A stretch of 64,000 nucleotides of DNA. Origin: Aedes albopictus. Its lineage: Eukaryota > Arthropoda > Insecta > Diptera > Culicidae. Positions within the stretch are counted from its first letter, which is position 1. The number at the start of each line of letters is the position of its first letter. The notes below the pieces were generated by a model that did no database searches, was not told the DNA's origin, and saw only the letters and a program-made list of their open reading frames with translations. Location of the stretch: positions 13,359,346 to 13,423,345 of the forward strand of contig NC_085137.1 in NCBI RefSeq assembly GCF_035046485.1, read 5' to 3'. Below are positions 1-10,548 of the stretch, piece by piece. Position numbers and translations under genes: made by a program.

Positions 1-84
1 ATGCCGATTCTCAAAATCTCTTCAAGACTACTAGGTCATCAAAAAGTAACTTGGGTTGTACACAAAAGTCCCTAAACTACACAG

Positions 85-300
85 ATAAAAATAATGAGAT
101 TTACACGTAATGTAAACTTAATTTTAGTCATGTAAACTTAGTGTTATAACGGTTTACATGATATATCATGTAAATTTGTGTTATATGTCATGTAAATAAT
201 CAGAGTCATGCTGAATTACATGACATATAATGGAAGTTTACATGATATTTTATGACTTTTACATGATATGTCATGTAAACTTCTGTGATATCCCACGCTC
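85..300. repeat. palindromic TGTAAA/TTTACA repeat cluster
   Basis: At least six copies of CATGTAAA or its complement TTTACATG lie within about 200 bp. Two pairs form nearly self-complementary 22-bp palindromes, around 153-174 and 256-277, with TTTACATGAT on one side and ATCATGTAAA on the other. No coding potential is seen. It could be the subterminal region of a DNA transposon or a binding-site array. I cannot identify a family. Confidence 0.6.
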
Positions 301-349
301 CAATTATGTGCATCATATGTCACAGAATTTTACACTCTTTTTTCGATCT

Positions 350-1017
350 GTGTACTACCTGGAGAAATTTCTGAAAGAGTTCCTGCAGAAGCAATAAAAT
401 TATCCTTTTTTTATTTTATGGAGAACCACAGTAGAATATAAAAATATGTTTTTGTAGAAATTATAGAAATAATATCGGAGAAAAACTGGAGAACACTCTA
501 CAAGTATTCATATAAAAATTACTGAAACAATTCCTTGAAAAATGCTCAGGAATTGATTCTAGAGTAATTTCTACAGGAATTGTTGAAAGAATCTGTGGAA
601 AAATAATTCTGATAGAATCCCTGAAGGAAGTTCCAAATAAATCCAAAGCAACGCCTGGAAGAATTTCCTGTAGAACCTCTTGACAATTTTCTAGCGAAAT
701 CATTTCTGAAAAAGTTTCTGGAAGAATTTCTAAAGGAACCTCTGGGTCATTGTAAAATAATTTCTCTTTGAATTGCATAATGTATCTTAAAGATACGAAT
801 GGAGGAATTCCTGGAGAAATTTCTAGAGGATTTTTTTGTGAAATTTCTAAAAGAGTATTCGGAGAAATTCAAAAGAAAATCTTCTGAAAATGTTTTGACA
901 ATATTTCAGGAATGTTTAAAGAAATACATACAAGAATATAAGCATGACCTCATTTTGCAATCCTTGAAAGATTTGAATAAATTTCCTATAGGAATCCGAA
1001 GGGGAATTTTAGAATAA
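350..1017 (+). repeat. dodecamer-based degenerate array, block 1
   Basis: The block is built from diverged copies of a roughly 12-base module of the form GRAATTYCTRRA. Twelve is a multiple of three, so stops are sparse and open frames appear on both strands (799-1017 on +, 461-778 on -). The peptides repeat every four residues (F-L-E-K type), which is a by-product of the repeat and not evidence of a gene. The CTGGA/CTGAA polarity is on the + strand. Confidence 0.8.
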
Positions 1018-1490
1018 ATTTCTGAGGAAAGTTTCTTACAAACATGGTTGCTATACAACAGCTGTATAAACCACTATTAAGGTAAAGCTTGGCGCATTTC
1101 CTCATCTTTTGGTTTTTGATTTTTTTATTCAATAACGGCGCAATATTTTCAAAATCAGTTTTCTTACACATTTAGAGGAAGGATCAGGGTATCTTCGCAT
1201 TTTTTTTCCTGGTGTAAAATATTTTAATTTTTTTCAAAAACCATTTTTTTAGAAATTTTATTTGAAAATGTTTTTGTTAAAATGAAAAACTTTTGCATTG
1301 GAAAAAGAAATCAGATATTCTTTCCAGATGATCCTTTGTGTACAAAACCCGATTATGAAAATATTCCTTGTTATTGAATAAAAAATCAAAAACCAAAATA
1401 CTTCACTTTCGCCTTAATCTCAATTTTAAAAATGAATAAGCTATCATTGTTGATTACGATGTGGACCACTTTCAAGATGAATATTTTCAG
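1018..1490. other. AT-rich stretch, no feature recognised
   Basis: Homopolymeric A/T runs and no convincing coding signal. It separates two dodecamer blocks. I see no terminal repeats. Confidence 0.5.
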
Positions 1491-1700
1491 AAATTTCTTG
1501 AAAACCTGCCAAGGAAAATTCCTGGTGAAATTTTCAGAGAAATCCATAGACAGGGATGCATTTTGAAGGGATACTAAGAGGAATCTTTAGAGGAGTCCTT
1601 GCTGAAATTATTAGAAACATTCCAGAAAATTTTAGAAAATTCTCAAAGAATGCCCAAAGGAATGGGGATTTCCTGGAAGTAGACTGTATAACTGTCCAAC
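1491..1700 (+). repeat. short dodecamer array, block 2
   Basis: Same module as 350-1017, on the + polarity (for example GGAAAATTCCTGGTGAAA and GAGGAATCTTTAGAGGAG). It ends near a change to higher-complexity sequence at about 1700. Confidence 0.65.
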
Positions 1701-3110
1701 TTCCCTAAATAAATAAAGGAAACGACTGGAACAGGTTACTCAGGTTTCATACCCATTTTGGGAACTCGAAATCAGAGTGCCCAGCACAAAACTAAACTAT
1801 TAGCACATTGTAGCTGTCAGCAAATTATCCAATCATAACCACACCGAATACGACGAAAAAACGACTCCAATAGTTTCGATTCCCACTTTTCTTCAACTTA
1901 CTAGAGCATGTACTGCTCCAGTCTTCCCCATCTCGGTTGGGGTTAACCGATTTATCCAGTAGGACGCCTCTTTGGGTTTTCCCATCGAACTTTAATCGAA
2001 TCAATAGCCGGTCAGTGATCGACCAATCGACAAAAATGGTCCAAATTAACCAATCGAGCTGTCGTACTTTCGGGTGCGCACAGCGGCTGCTCATCGATTA
2101 CTCGTAGCGAGTGTTGATCCCCTGCGGGATGAATTTCTCCTAAGGGGGCTTGTACAAACTTTGTACGCTTTTTTAGGATGGACGAATCTGTACAACGTCC
2201 GCCATACATGAACATTAAGTCGATTTTAACATGGACATCCAAGCATCGATAGATTTGATGACCGATTTACATTCAACTATCATAACAACTAGTCGATTGT
2301 ATTTTGATTTACATTCATACATGACTATTATACATTTATAACCTCCTCTAATCTACTTTATGTGGGTAAGAACCCTGAGAAGGGAGAAGCTGCATATCCG
2401 TAGCTAAGCCTTAAGATGCCATCATCGGGAGATTCACTGATCCAAAAACTCAGATTTTACCAATCTATGAAGACAGCAGAAGCTCAAATACCTACCTAAT
2501 AATGAACTGGTGTTTGTTATTGCATGTAGGAACTGACCGTGTGGCAGCAATACCTTTTCACCCATTCCGAGTGGTATGAAAGTGGGGGAGTTGAATACTA
2601 TCCCTCTCTCCTCAGGGCAAACAGGTTGTTTTGAAGAGGCACCTCTTCCCCTCTTCTATACAATTTCGCACAATTAGGAACCGTTATTGGGGCGTCCAGT
2701 TCCATAGACCATAGAGAGTGAGTCGAAGAATATTGGTTCCTCTTCTCTTTCTTCGGTCAGGGATTATGCTATTGTAATTCAATTATTGCTCATTATGCTG
2801 TGTGAGTGATAACGAACATCAGCTGACTAATTTGGCGGGTTCTTAGGCCGCGCCGGAGCTGGTTTTAGGCAGCGCTACTAGCCCACAGCACAAATAGGTT
2901 CGCAAGGTGCAGTTTGATTCGTGATTTTAGAGGAGGGAAGTCTTCCTGGACAAGAGCGTTTGTTTGCGTAGGAACAATACACTTTTATCATTATAAGCTT
3001 TGCTTTCGTGTGTAGGTGAAGGAGTTTGGAAGAGTGGAAAATGAAAGAAAGAAGCTCTTTGTTTGTACTAGAGATGACCTAGTTAAGTGTGCCAACACCC
3101 TAGTTCATGT
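1701..3110. other. mixed-complexity DNA, probably old repeats
   Basis: Balanced base composition from about 1740 to 3050, unlike the AT-rich flanks. Minus-strand frames at 1825-2242 are short, overlap each other in different frames and match no domain I recognise. Around 2340-3000 the sequence looks like a non-coding element such as an LTR or a SINE/LINE 3' part, but I could not find paired termini or a target duplication, so no class is assigned. Confidence 0.35.
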
Positions 3111-3189
3111 ATTAAAATGAGACATTCAATTTGAGAACATTTCCAGCCCAAAACTCGAAAAAATTGACATTTTTGCCATATAATTTAAA

Positions 3190-3925
3190 TTTTTCAGAAA
3201 CCTTACCCTTCGATTTTTTTTCAATATTTGCCAAGTAGCCCAAGAAAGTCAAATACTTTTAACTATTTTGACACGAATTTTCATTTTTCATTTAACAAAC
3301 GAGCCAAAAATAAAAAATCGAGAAAAAACATTTTTAGAATTTTTATATCAAAAATGGGTTTTACGTACAAGTTTCAATGAAAAGCTTTACATATTTTTTT
3401 CCTTTTATCCAACCCTGCTTGAGTAGCTCAAGTAGGGATGGATGTAAGAAAATTATGAATTGTATTTTTCATACGAATTAGTTTTTTTTTTTTATTTAAA
3501 TTTGTTTGTAGATTTTTTTCACACGAAAAAAGAAACAAAAACTGTTCCTTTTGCTAGTTCAAAAATCTAAAAAAATAAAAATTTGAGTAAAAAGTTGAAA
3601 GCATGTGTCTATCATGGCCTTGCTACTTTATCGGCACTGCAGTCTTGGGGAATCAAAACGACTGTTTTAGATTTGTTCCGTCGTTTCGACTCTGTTTTGA
3701 GTCTTCTTCAGACTCGAGTCTTCTTCAGGCTCGAAACAGAGTTGAAACGTCGGGACAAATCTAAAACAGTCGTTTTGATTACCCAAGACTGCAGCACCGA
3801 TAAAGTAGCTAGATCACAAATATCAGTTCAACTCTCTTAAGTATTGCTATCGTGGGTTACTTGGCAAATTATGAGGCTGAGAGTAAAAAAAAAATAAAAA
3901 AAAATCGAAAGGTAAAGTTCTATAA
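3190..3925. mobile_element. foldback element with outer inverted arms
   Basis: Sequence near 3200-3250 (CCTTACCCTTCGATTTTTTT, then TTTGCCAAGTAGCCCA) reappears in reverse complement near 3850-3920 (TGGGTTACTTGGCAAA, then AAAATCGAAAGGTAAAG). These outer arms enclose the tighter palindrome at 3622-3809. The architecture is that of a foldback or MITE-like element, or of paired Penelope-type terminal repeats. The right arm carries extra sequence (GAGGCTGAGAGT), so the arms are diverged. No transposase is present. Confidence 0.6.
3622..3809. repeat. 188-bp palindrome with hammerhead-like core
   Basis: The two arms of about 90 bp are imperfect reverse complements meeting near 3715. They share CTACTTTATCGG, CACTGCAGTCTTGG and AAACGACTGTTTTAGATTTG with its complement. 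On the minus strand, positions 3711 to 3684 read CTGAAGA, then a GACTC/GAGTC stem, then GAAAC. This is the order of the conserved hammerhead ribozyme core, with one extra A before stem II. Hammerhead motifs of this kind are established for Penelope-like retroelements. The open frame 3583-3840 that crosses it is a by-product. Confidence 0.65.
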
Positions 3926-4780
3926 ATTTGAAGTTATATGACATCTAACATAGATCCCCGATGAATATTACTCTCAGACTCAGAATCTCAGTTATTTTTT
4001 TTATTATTGTCATTTTGATATCCTCAACCATCCTCAACCATGTCTTCTATCATTGCAATCCAAAAAACCGTTTTTAAATTATATTTTTTGAAAAACAAAA
4101 ATAGTTTTTATTTTCATACGCCCTTTGCAAAAGTTAGGTGATGCAAAACAAATAACATAAATAAACATTTTCAGACATTTGAGGTCGACCTTGACGTGAT
4201 GGAAACTATCTGACATACACGATGAAAACAAATCACTTAAAGTATGTGTTATAAGCTAGGGGCGGGACAAAATATTCAAAATAAGGGGGAATAAAACTCA
4301 GCAGATACCTTGATCCTTCCTCTGAGCTTGTGGAAACCAATTTTGGAAATATTGCACACATCAAAGACCAAAAAATGAGGAATTGCATCCAGTTTCGCCT
4401 TAATAAGTTATTCCAGGTCAACTTTTATATCGGGTAGGCTATCCAATTTTGTAATATAAACTTTCCTAATTAACTGATTTACGCTGAGTTCATGTCCGGG
4501 TAGTGTGGTTAGCGGCAATATTTGTTTAAAATCTTGAATATAATCTATATAAATAAAAATGGAACGGTGTTTGTATGTCACGAATACACACTTAAAAATT
4601 CTGAAATTTGCACGAGACATAAACATCAATGAACCTAAAAATTTTCAAGACTGAATCACAAATTAGACTCAGTTTTACGCGCATCATGTAAGTCCTGGTT
4701 GGTTGCGTTAGATGTCAACAAATCCACTTCACCAGAAACGTAGAATCAGTGTCACATTCATCTGCCACCTTCCAACTCGA
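3926..4780. other. AT-rich stretch, no feature recognised
   Basis: No recognised element ends and no gene. Minus-strand frames at 4233-4421 and 4408-4629 show no motif I know and are not called as genes. Confidence 0.45.
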
Positions 4781-4846
4781 TGAAATAGCCGAGAGGTAAG
4801 AGAAGTGGCTCACAATCAGCAGATCCTGAGTTCGAATCCAGGCATG
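4781..4846 (+). repeat. tRNA-like SINE head
   Basis: Contains an A-box-like TAGCCGAGAGG and a clear B-box GAGTTCGAATCC at tRNA-like spacing, an internal RNA polymerase III promoter arrangement. There is no convincing 7-bp acceptor stem, so I read it as a decayed tRNA-derived SINE head and not a functional tRNA. Confidence 0.5.
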
Positions 4847-5279
4847 TTAACTTTATACTTTTATATGTTTTATTTATCAGATCGGTTCTAGCGATTGCTA
4901 GACGCTAAGAAAATATAAATCCTGGGAGACGTAAATTTACATGTTTCGACCTCTAAATTTGTGTCTTTGAAGAAGCTCGTATATGTCAGGTTCAGGACAC
5001 CTAAAATTACATGATTTTTTCTAGGTGTGTAGTTTCAAATATATTTAAATTCCTTTGAACAAAACTGACCTAGAGAAAAGTATATCTTGCTGATTTTGCA
5101 TGATGATATTTGTCGATCTTAGAAAAATGTTAAGTTATTCCCGAAAAAGGGCAATTTATGGACCCTTTAGGTCTACCAAGATTACTTGAGCATTGCTCAA
5201 AGTTGAGAAAGTTCTTCATTATTCTCGAGTTTATTGGTGAAAATTGCTGAAGATGACCCAAACATTCTCAAAGTGTTCT
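4847..5279. other. AT-rich stretch, possible SINE body then unassigned
   Basis: Follows the tRNA-like head and may include its body. No tail hairpin or target duplication is seen. Nothing else is recognised. Confidence 0.35.
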
Positions 5280-6960
5280 GCACAAAAATACTCTCAAACT
5301 ATTCTGAAAAATTTCACCAGTACTATTTGGTAGAGCTACGTGAGAGATGGAATCCTCACTTCAAAGATGTTCAGAAGTAATCTTGGGAAAATCTTAGGGA
5401 AACCGTTTGAAGACTTCCAAAAGGCATCCTTGAAAGAATTTGCATGTGAAAATTTCTGGAAGATTTGTTGGCAGGATTCCAGGAGGAATGGAGGAACACC
5501 GGAAAAAATGTTCTTAGAATTCTTGGAAAATTTCTTGGGTAAATTCCTCACGAAGTATGACTGAATTTCAAAGGGTATTCCTGATAGAAATCTGGATGGA
5601 ATCCCCTCGTTGAAATAATTTTTGGTAAAGTTCAAGAAGGAATTATCTGATGAATTGAGGGACGAACCACTTAAATCGTGGTGGCGTCCCTGGGAAAATA
5701 TATAATAATCCTGAAAAGAATATCGGAAGGAATTTCTGGAAGAATTCTGAGGAATCCACTTGCAACTGATTGAGAAGTGTCTAAAAGAGTTCCGGGAAAA
5801 AAATTGAATACAAGCTCTGAGAGGAACTCCTGAAAGAATATGGGAAGGAATTCCTAGAAGATTTCGAGAGAACTCTCAGAAAAACTTCAGGAGAATTCCA
5901 TGGATCTTAAGAAATCAATGTGGAATTTATCAATCGAATCTCTGAAAGATTTCTGGAATGGTTTTCTGAAGAAATACTGAGAGGAACTCCTGAAAGAATA
6001 TCTGAAGGAATTGCTGCAAGATTTTAAAAGAAATCTCTGAAGTTATTCCGGGAGGATTCCCTGGAAGAATTTTTAAAATCAATCCAAGTACAATTATTCA
6101 ATGGAATCTTTGGAAGATTTCTGAAAAAAGCCCTGGAAATTGCTTAGAAGAACTCAGCGATGATTAAAAAAAATACCTGGAAGTATTCCAGGAGGAATTC
6201 CTGAACAAATTTCAGGAGGAATTTTGGAAAGAATTCCACAAGGAATTGTCTTAAGCCTTCCGGGACGAACCACTAGCAAAAAATCGTGGTGGAGTACCAG
6301 GGGAAAACTCCGGATGAAATCCTGAAAATAATTCCTGAAAGAGTTTTTGAAAGAACTCCTAGTGGCATTCTTGGTAGGATTCTGAGGAAACCCCTTGCAA
6401 CTCATCGAGAAGTGTCTGAGAGAATTCCGGGAAGATTTTTTAAAATAAATTCTGAGAGGAACTTTTGGACGAATATTGGGAGAAATTCCTGGAATAATCT
6501 CGAAATAAATTCCGGAAGGATTCCCTGGAAAAATTGAAATACGAGTCAATGGCGAATTAATCAATGTAAACTGTGGAAGATTCCTGGAATGATATCCCTG
6601 TAGAAATACTGTGACCCCACGAGAATTGAAAAATGACATTGCTGGAAGTAACAATGCCTGAACAAATTTCAGGAGGAATCTTAGAAAGAATTCCGAAAAA
6701 AAGGCTCAAAAATAATTCTTCAAAGTATACCGGAAGGAATTCTTGGAAGATTTCCTGGAGAAATATCTGAAAGAGCTCCTGGGACAATTTTTCAGATGAA
6801 TGCCAGCAGGAATACCAGGAAGCTATCCAGAAAGTAATCCAGGAATAACCCTTGACAGGTTCCTGGGAACTTCTCGAGGAGTGTCTTAAAGAATTCCGGA
6901 AGCAAATTCCAAAACAAAAATCTGGGTGGAACATCTAAAATAATTTCGGGACAAATTCCT
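5280..6960 (+). repeat. dodecamer array, block 3 (1.7 kb)
   Basis: Long run of diverged GGAATTCCTGGAAGAATT-type modules with + polarity. Internal longer-range similarity is visible: two passages near 5640-5960 and 6240-6540 share successive segments such as GGGACGAACCACT and AATCGTGGTGG, which suggests segmental duplication of several hundred bases inside the block. Open frames up to 166 aa on the minus strand and 83 aa on the plus strand are by-products of the 12-base period. Confidence 0.85.
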
Positions 6961-7039
6961 GAAGTGAGCTTTTTTTAGTCATTTAGGAGTCTCGAGAACT
7001 CGGATATTTAGCCTATTCGGCCTCTGGTGTAATTATCTT

Positions 7040-7205
7040 TTAATCCCGAAAGAATTCTCTGGAAGCATTTCAGAGAGAATCCACGGAGAAACTCTCAATG
7101 AAAATTTCTGGAGAAATACTTGGAAGAACCCCGGCAGGCATTATAAAAAACTTGAAGGAATTCCAGGAAGAATTTCCAAAGAAATCTCTGGAAAAAAAAC
7201 AGCTG
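7040..7205 (+). repeat. dodecamer array, block 4 (short)
   Basis: Continuation of the same modules (AGAATTCTCTGGAAGCATTT and similar) after about 80 bp of unrelated sequence. Confidence 0.6.
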
Positions 7206-8140
7206 AATGAATATAAGAATGATTTTTAGGAGTCATCCCGGGTAGAGGAAAATATCTCAATAATAGCATATTTTGATATCGAGGTAAAAAAGTGATATTG
7301 GTTTGATTGATATAAGAGATAAAATATCTAAAAACAACATCAAAAATTTACACCTGGAACATCATTATCATATCATATTTAGATCTTGTAAGATCTAACC
7401 AATAGCAGCGAGCGTTTGATCTGAAAATATCAAATTTTGCTATTGTCCAGCTGTTCCAGGAATATATTTTAGATATTATTTTCAGATCTTTTTCGGAATT
7501 GGAAATACCCCTTTAATTTACACGCGTGCCGGAACAATTTATAATTTGTATACGTAAATTCAGCATATTGATAGTTCCGTGTCAAAAATTGAGCTCAATC
7601 CATCAACGCAAACCATAGTTACAGCATCTCAAACTTGGCCATTTTCTATGGAAAACGGCGTCTGTCCGATCAATTTTGCACCACAGTGTATGATATCCAT
7701 TGTTAAGGAGAGGAGGCGGAGTCTGAGGGGGATCTCAAATTTCCAAGAATGAAGAACATCATATTTGAATCGTTCCATGAGCTAGAGTGAATCCATAGAA
7801 GACCGGAACCCATCTTGAGCTAAGCGCCCCCATTTTCATCCTATTAAAAACAATTATAATAGGCACGCTTAGTTTTGTTTTTTTATATTAGTATATTTGT
7901 TTGGATCGAGCTTTCTTGATGGCAAAAAGAACGGCAACATTCGGTGCTAAAACCGTATGTTTTTGGAATAGGATGAATAAAGGGACATAAGCTGAATAAG
8001 GGTACTCATACCCTAGTATCGGTTCTCTTACTCAGCATATAGGCTTCCACTTCCACGTTTATCTTACTTAAAATTAAAGATTATAGCGCTGATTGTTTGG
8101 TTTCCTATTTTTTGCATTTATTTAGATTAATTCAGTATGA
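7206..8140. other. non-repetitive-looking AT-rich DNA
   Basis: No gene and no paired element ends recognised. Short local inverted repeats involve GATCTGAAAATAT and ATTATTTTCAGATC near 7418 and 7475. It leads into the splice-signal cluster at 8149-8223. Confidence 0.4.
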
Positions 8141-8148
8141 GTTTTAAA

Positions 8149-8223
8149 CTAATAATTTCTTCTTATTTTTTCATTACAGGTACGTTTCGGATTTGGAATA
8201 TATTCTTATACATTGGCGTGAGT
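8149..8223 (+). promoter_or_regulatory. candidate recursive splice site or 38-nt microexon
   Basis: A branch-site-like CTAAT at 8149-8153 is followed by a pyrimidine-rich tract and TTCATTACAG ending at 8179, a strong insect 3' splice site. It is joined directly to GTACGT at 8180-8185, a good 5' splice site. That juxtaposition, AG|GT with zero exon length, is the signature of a recursive splice (ratchet) point. Another strong donor, GTGAGTAAG, starts at 8218. The 38 nt between are open in all three frames, fitting either a short cryptic exon that helps define a ratchet point or a genuine microexon. If real, a + strand host gene with a long intron spans this position. This is inference from splice motifs only. 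Confidence 0.35.
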
Positions 8224-9700
8224 AAGCTTAAATGTAAAACATTCTCGTATCGCCGCCCCGAATCCAGACGCGAAAGGAAATGAACCCCGCGATAAAAATC
8301 TCACACATTTCCCTCTACTACGATCATACCACACTGTGAATTAACGGGTCTGAGAGCAAGACATACATTTACAAGAACACAAAAATGGACATCCTTAGGA
8401 GCCATGCTTGGAGCGCGCGAAGCTGATAATTCCAGCATCCCTCCCAAACACATATTTCTTGCAGTGATCGGGCATGTGGTGGCCGCTATAGCTGCTACCT
8501 GCCTACCGTGAAAGATTTATTTCCACACACTCGACTGGCCTCGTCCTTATCTATACCTCATTTCATTTCATAAATTATATTTTTCGGGGAGTGAGCGTCG
8601 TATTTTTGCGCCAATCCCATTTGTTGTTCTTTGTTTCCGGGAGCATCTCCTGGGGTCGCTGGGAGCGCGTTGTTGACGACCGGGTTCTCCATCGGTTTGT
8701 CAGACTGGAAAAAGTTGGAACAGAATTTTTCGATGCCATGCATAGGGAAACGGAGTAAACAAGTTTGCCTAAATAGTTTTTTTAAATAGCTAGGAGATCT
8801 TTCCTGCTTACCAAGTGGATGTGCTAGCTAAGCGGTTCTTGATCAGACCATAATAATGATGGAATTCTATTTTTTTTAATTCTTTTTTATTTTTTTTTAA
8901 TTTTTTAATTTTTTTATTTCAAAAAGCACACACTTTATACCAATTCTTTCAAAACATAAGAAGACAGGCAGGACAAAAATCTTTCCGGCTTCTTCAGCCG
9001 ACGACGATATGTGCAGCATATGGACAGACATTCAAATGGTACCGGGATGACAGGCTCTTCTCGAGTCGCTTTTCGGCTCCTGCCCTGAATTGCCCGAGGA
9101 GAAAGCCAACCACGACACGAACTCAGCACCGATCCAACAACGTTGGAAAGAAAAAAAAATACTACGTCGTTGAGCCAAGAACCAATCCAATTAATGGTTA
9201 AATATGTACACATGGTAATGCCAACTGGGTGAAATCAGTTCCAATCAGGTCGCGCGCGCTCCTGAGCAGAGGCTGGGCCGGTGATCCTTCCCAGTGTAGT
9301 GCTGCTGACTGGAAAACGCGGCAGGCTCGAGGACTGCTGCTATCTATGTCTGCTATCAGCACAGAGTGAGGGCCCCGAATGCTTCCGAAGAAAAACATAA
9401 CGAATATTTTATGCAAAATATGTGCATTCTGTCTCTTGGAGAAGGAGGACATCTTTGGCTGAAAGTGAAGCGATATGCTTCTGAGTATGATCCCACTTTT
9501 ATGATTTTGAGCATACATATGTGTACATTGAAAGGTGTTGACATTTTGAATACATATCATGCACGCACTGATAAAGCCATATTTCATTTCTATTATAGTT
9601 TTCGGGTTCGTCTCTGTCTCATAAATGTCGGATGAAAGATACGCAAAGAGTCAGATAAAATTAGACTCTTCATCTAATTCAAACTTCTTCATTCTGTAAA
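8224..9700. other. single-copy-looking DNA, no gene called
   Basis: Mixed base composition with GC-richer patches (8240-8760, 8980-9370), few of the repeat modules seen elsewhere, and no element termini. This fits intronic or intergenic host sequence. Overlapping short frames at 8935-9635 on both strands have no recognised domain. Confidence 0.4.
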
Positions 9701-9745
9701 GTCACGCTGAAAGTATCTGGGTTCGATTCCCGGTCGATCCAGGCA
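9700..9745 (+). repeat. truncated tRNA-like SINE head (B box)
   Basis: A near-consensus B box GGGTTCGATTCCC (9719-9731) sits in a sequence resembling the 3' half of a tRNA and ending CCAGGCAC. The 5' half with an A box is not recognisable. Probably a 5'-truncated SINE. Confidence 0.45.
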
Positions 9746-9869
9746 CTTTTAGTAATAGACAGTCCGTAAATATCGTTGCAGTTTTCTTCGTTTTTCACAT
9801 TCTCCTGTCACTGGAAGCATATCTTCCCATACTTATTTATTACATGCCTTGTTACGTTTTCGAAGAATC

Positions 9870-10114
9870 CGCTTTCTCATGAATCTCAAGAGGAGTCCGT
9901 GTGGTTATCTTAGAGGAATCCCAGAAAGGATCTCAGAAGCAGTCTCGGAATAAATCCCGAGAGAAATCTATGGTGCAATCCCTGAAAAAAAACTCGAACA
10001 GTTTACTGAAGAAATAAATAAAAGAAACTCCGGAGGGATCCTTGAAACAATCTCGTGGAAAAGTTATGAAATAATCCAGAATAAATCATTGAATGATTCA
10101 CGGAAGAAATCTTT
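9870..10114 (+). repeat. dodecamer array, block 5
   Basis: Modules such as AGAGGAATCCCAGAAAGGA and CTTGAAACAATCTCGTGGAA abut the 3' tail of the LINE that starts at about 10115. Confidence 0.6.
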
Positions 10115-10116
10115 GA

Positions 10117-10548
10117 AGACTTACTTACCTTACCGATCAGGCTAAGGCCGGGGTGGCCTCTGCTGTACATAATAGCCGTCTTCATTCCACTCGGTCCATG
10201 GCTATTTGTCTCCAGTTCTGCACTCTGTGTAGGGTCCGCAGATCGTCCTCCATTTGGTCGACCCACCTAGCTCGCTGCACTCCACGTCTTCCTGTACCGG
10301 TCGGATTACTCTCGAGAACCATTTTAGACGGGTTGCTATCCGACAACCTGATGACGTGACCCGCCCACCGTAGCCTCCCGGTTTTCGCGGTATGGACGAT
10401 GTTTGGTTCTCTCAGCAGCTGATGCAGCTCGTGGTTCATTCGCCTTCTCCAAATCCCGTCTTCCATTTGCACTACGTCGTAGATGGTACGCAACACCTTC
10501 CGTTCGAAAACTCCAAGGGCGCGTTGGTCCTCTGCACGTAGGGTCCAT
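10117..10548 (-). pseudogene. RTE LINE, C-terminal region of ORF
   Basis: The minus-strand reading contains WTLRAEDQRALGVFERKVLR, then LRWAGHVIRLSD and later MEDDLRTLHRVQNWRQIAMD. This is the conserved tail of RTE-type reverse transcriptases, downstream of the catalytic domain. It ends at VE followed by a stop where the family typically continues with W, so the last codons are probably lost by a TGG-to-TGA change. At 10548 the reading meets the right-hand end of the inserted element. The preceding residues (GHET) are found at 12065 and upstream. Confidence 0.85.

Noticed and set aside
3583..3840. 85-aa protein over the 3.6-kb palindrome
   Set aside because: The frame is imposed by the inverted repeat and has no domain.
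6154..6934. Minus-strand proteins of 166 and 125 aa
   Set aside because: They lie wholly in a dodecamer array. The peptide periodicity equals the DNA period and overlapping frames on the other strand are equally open.
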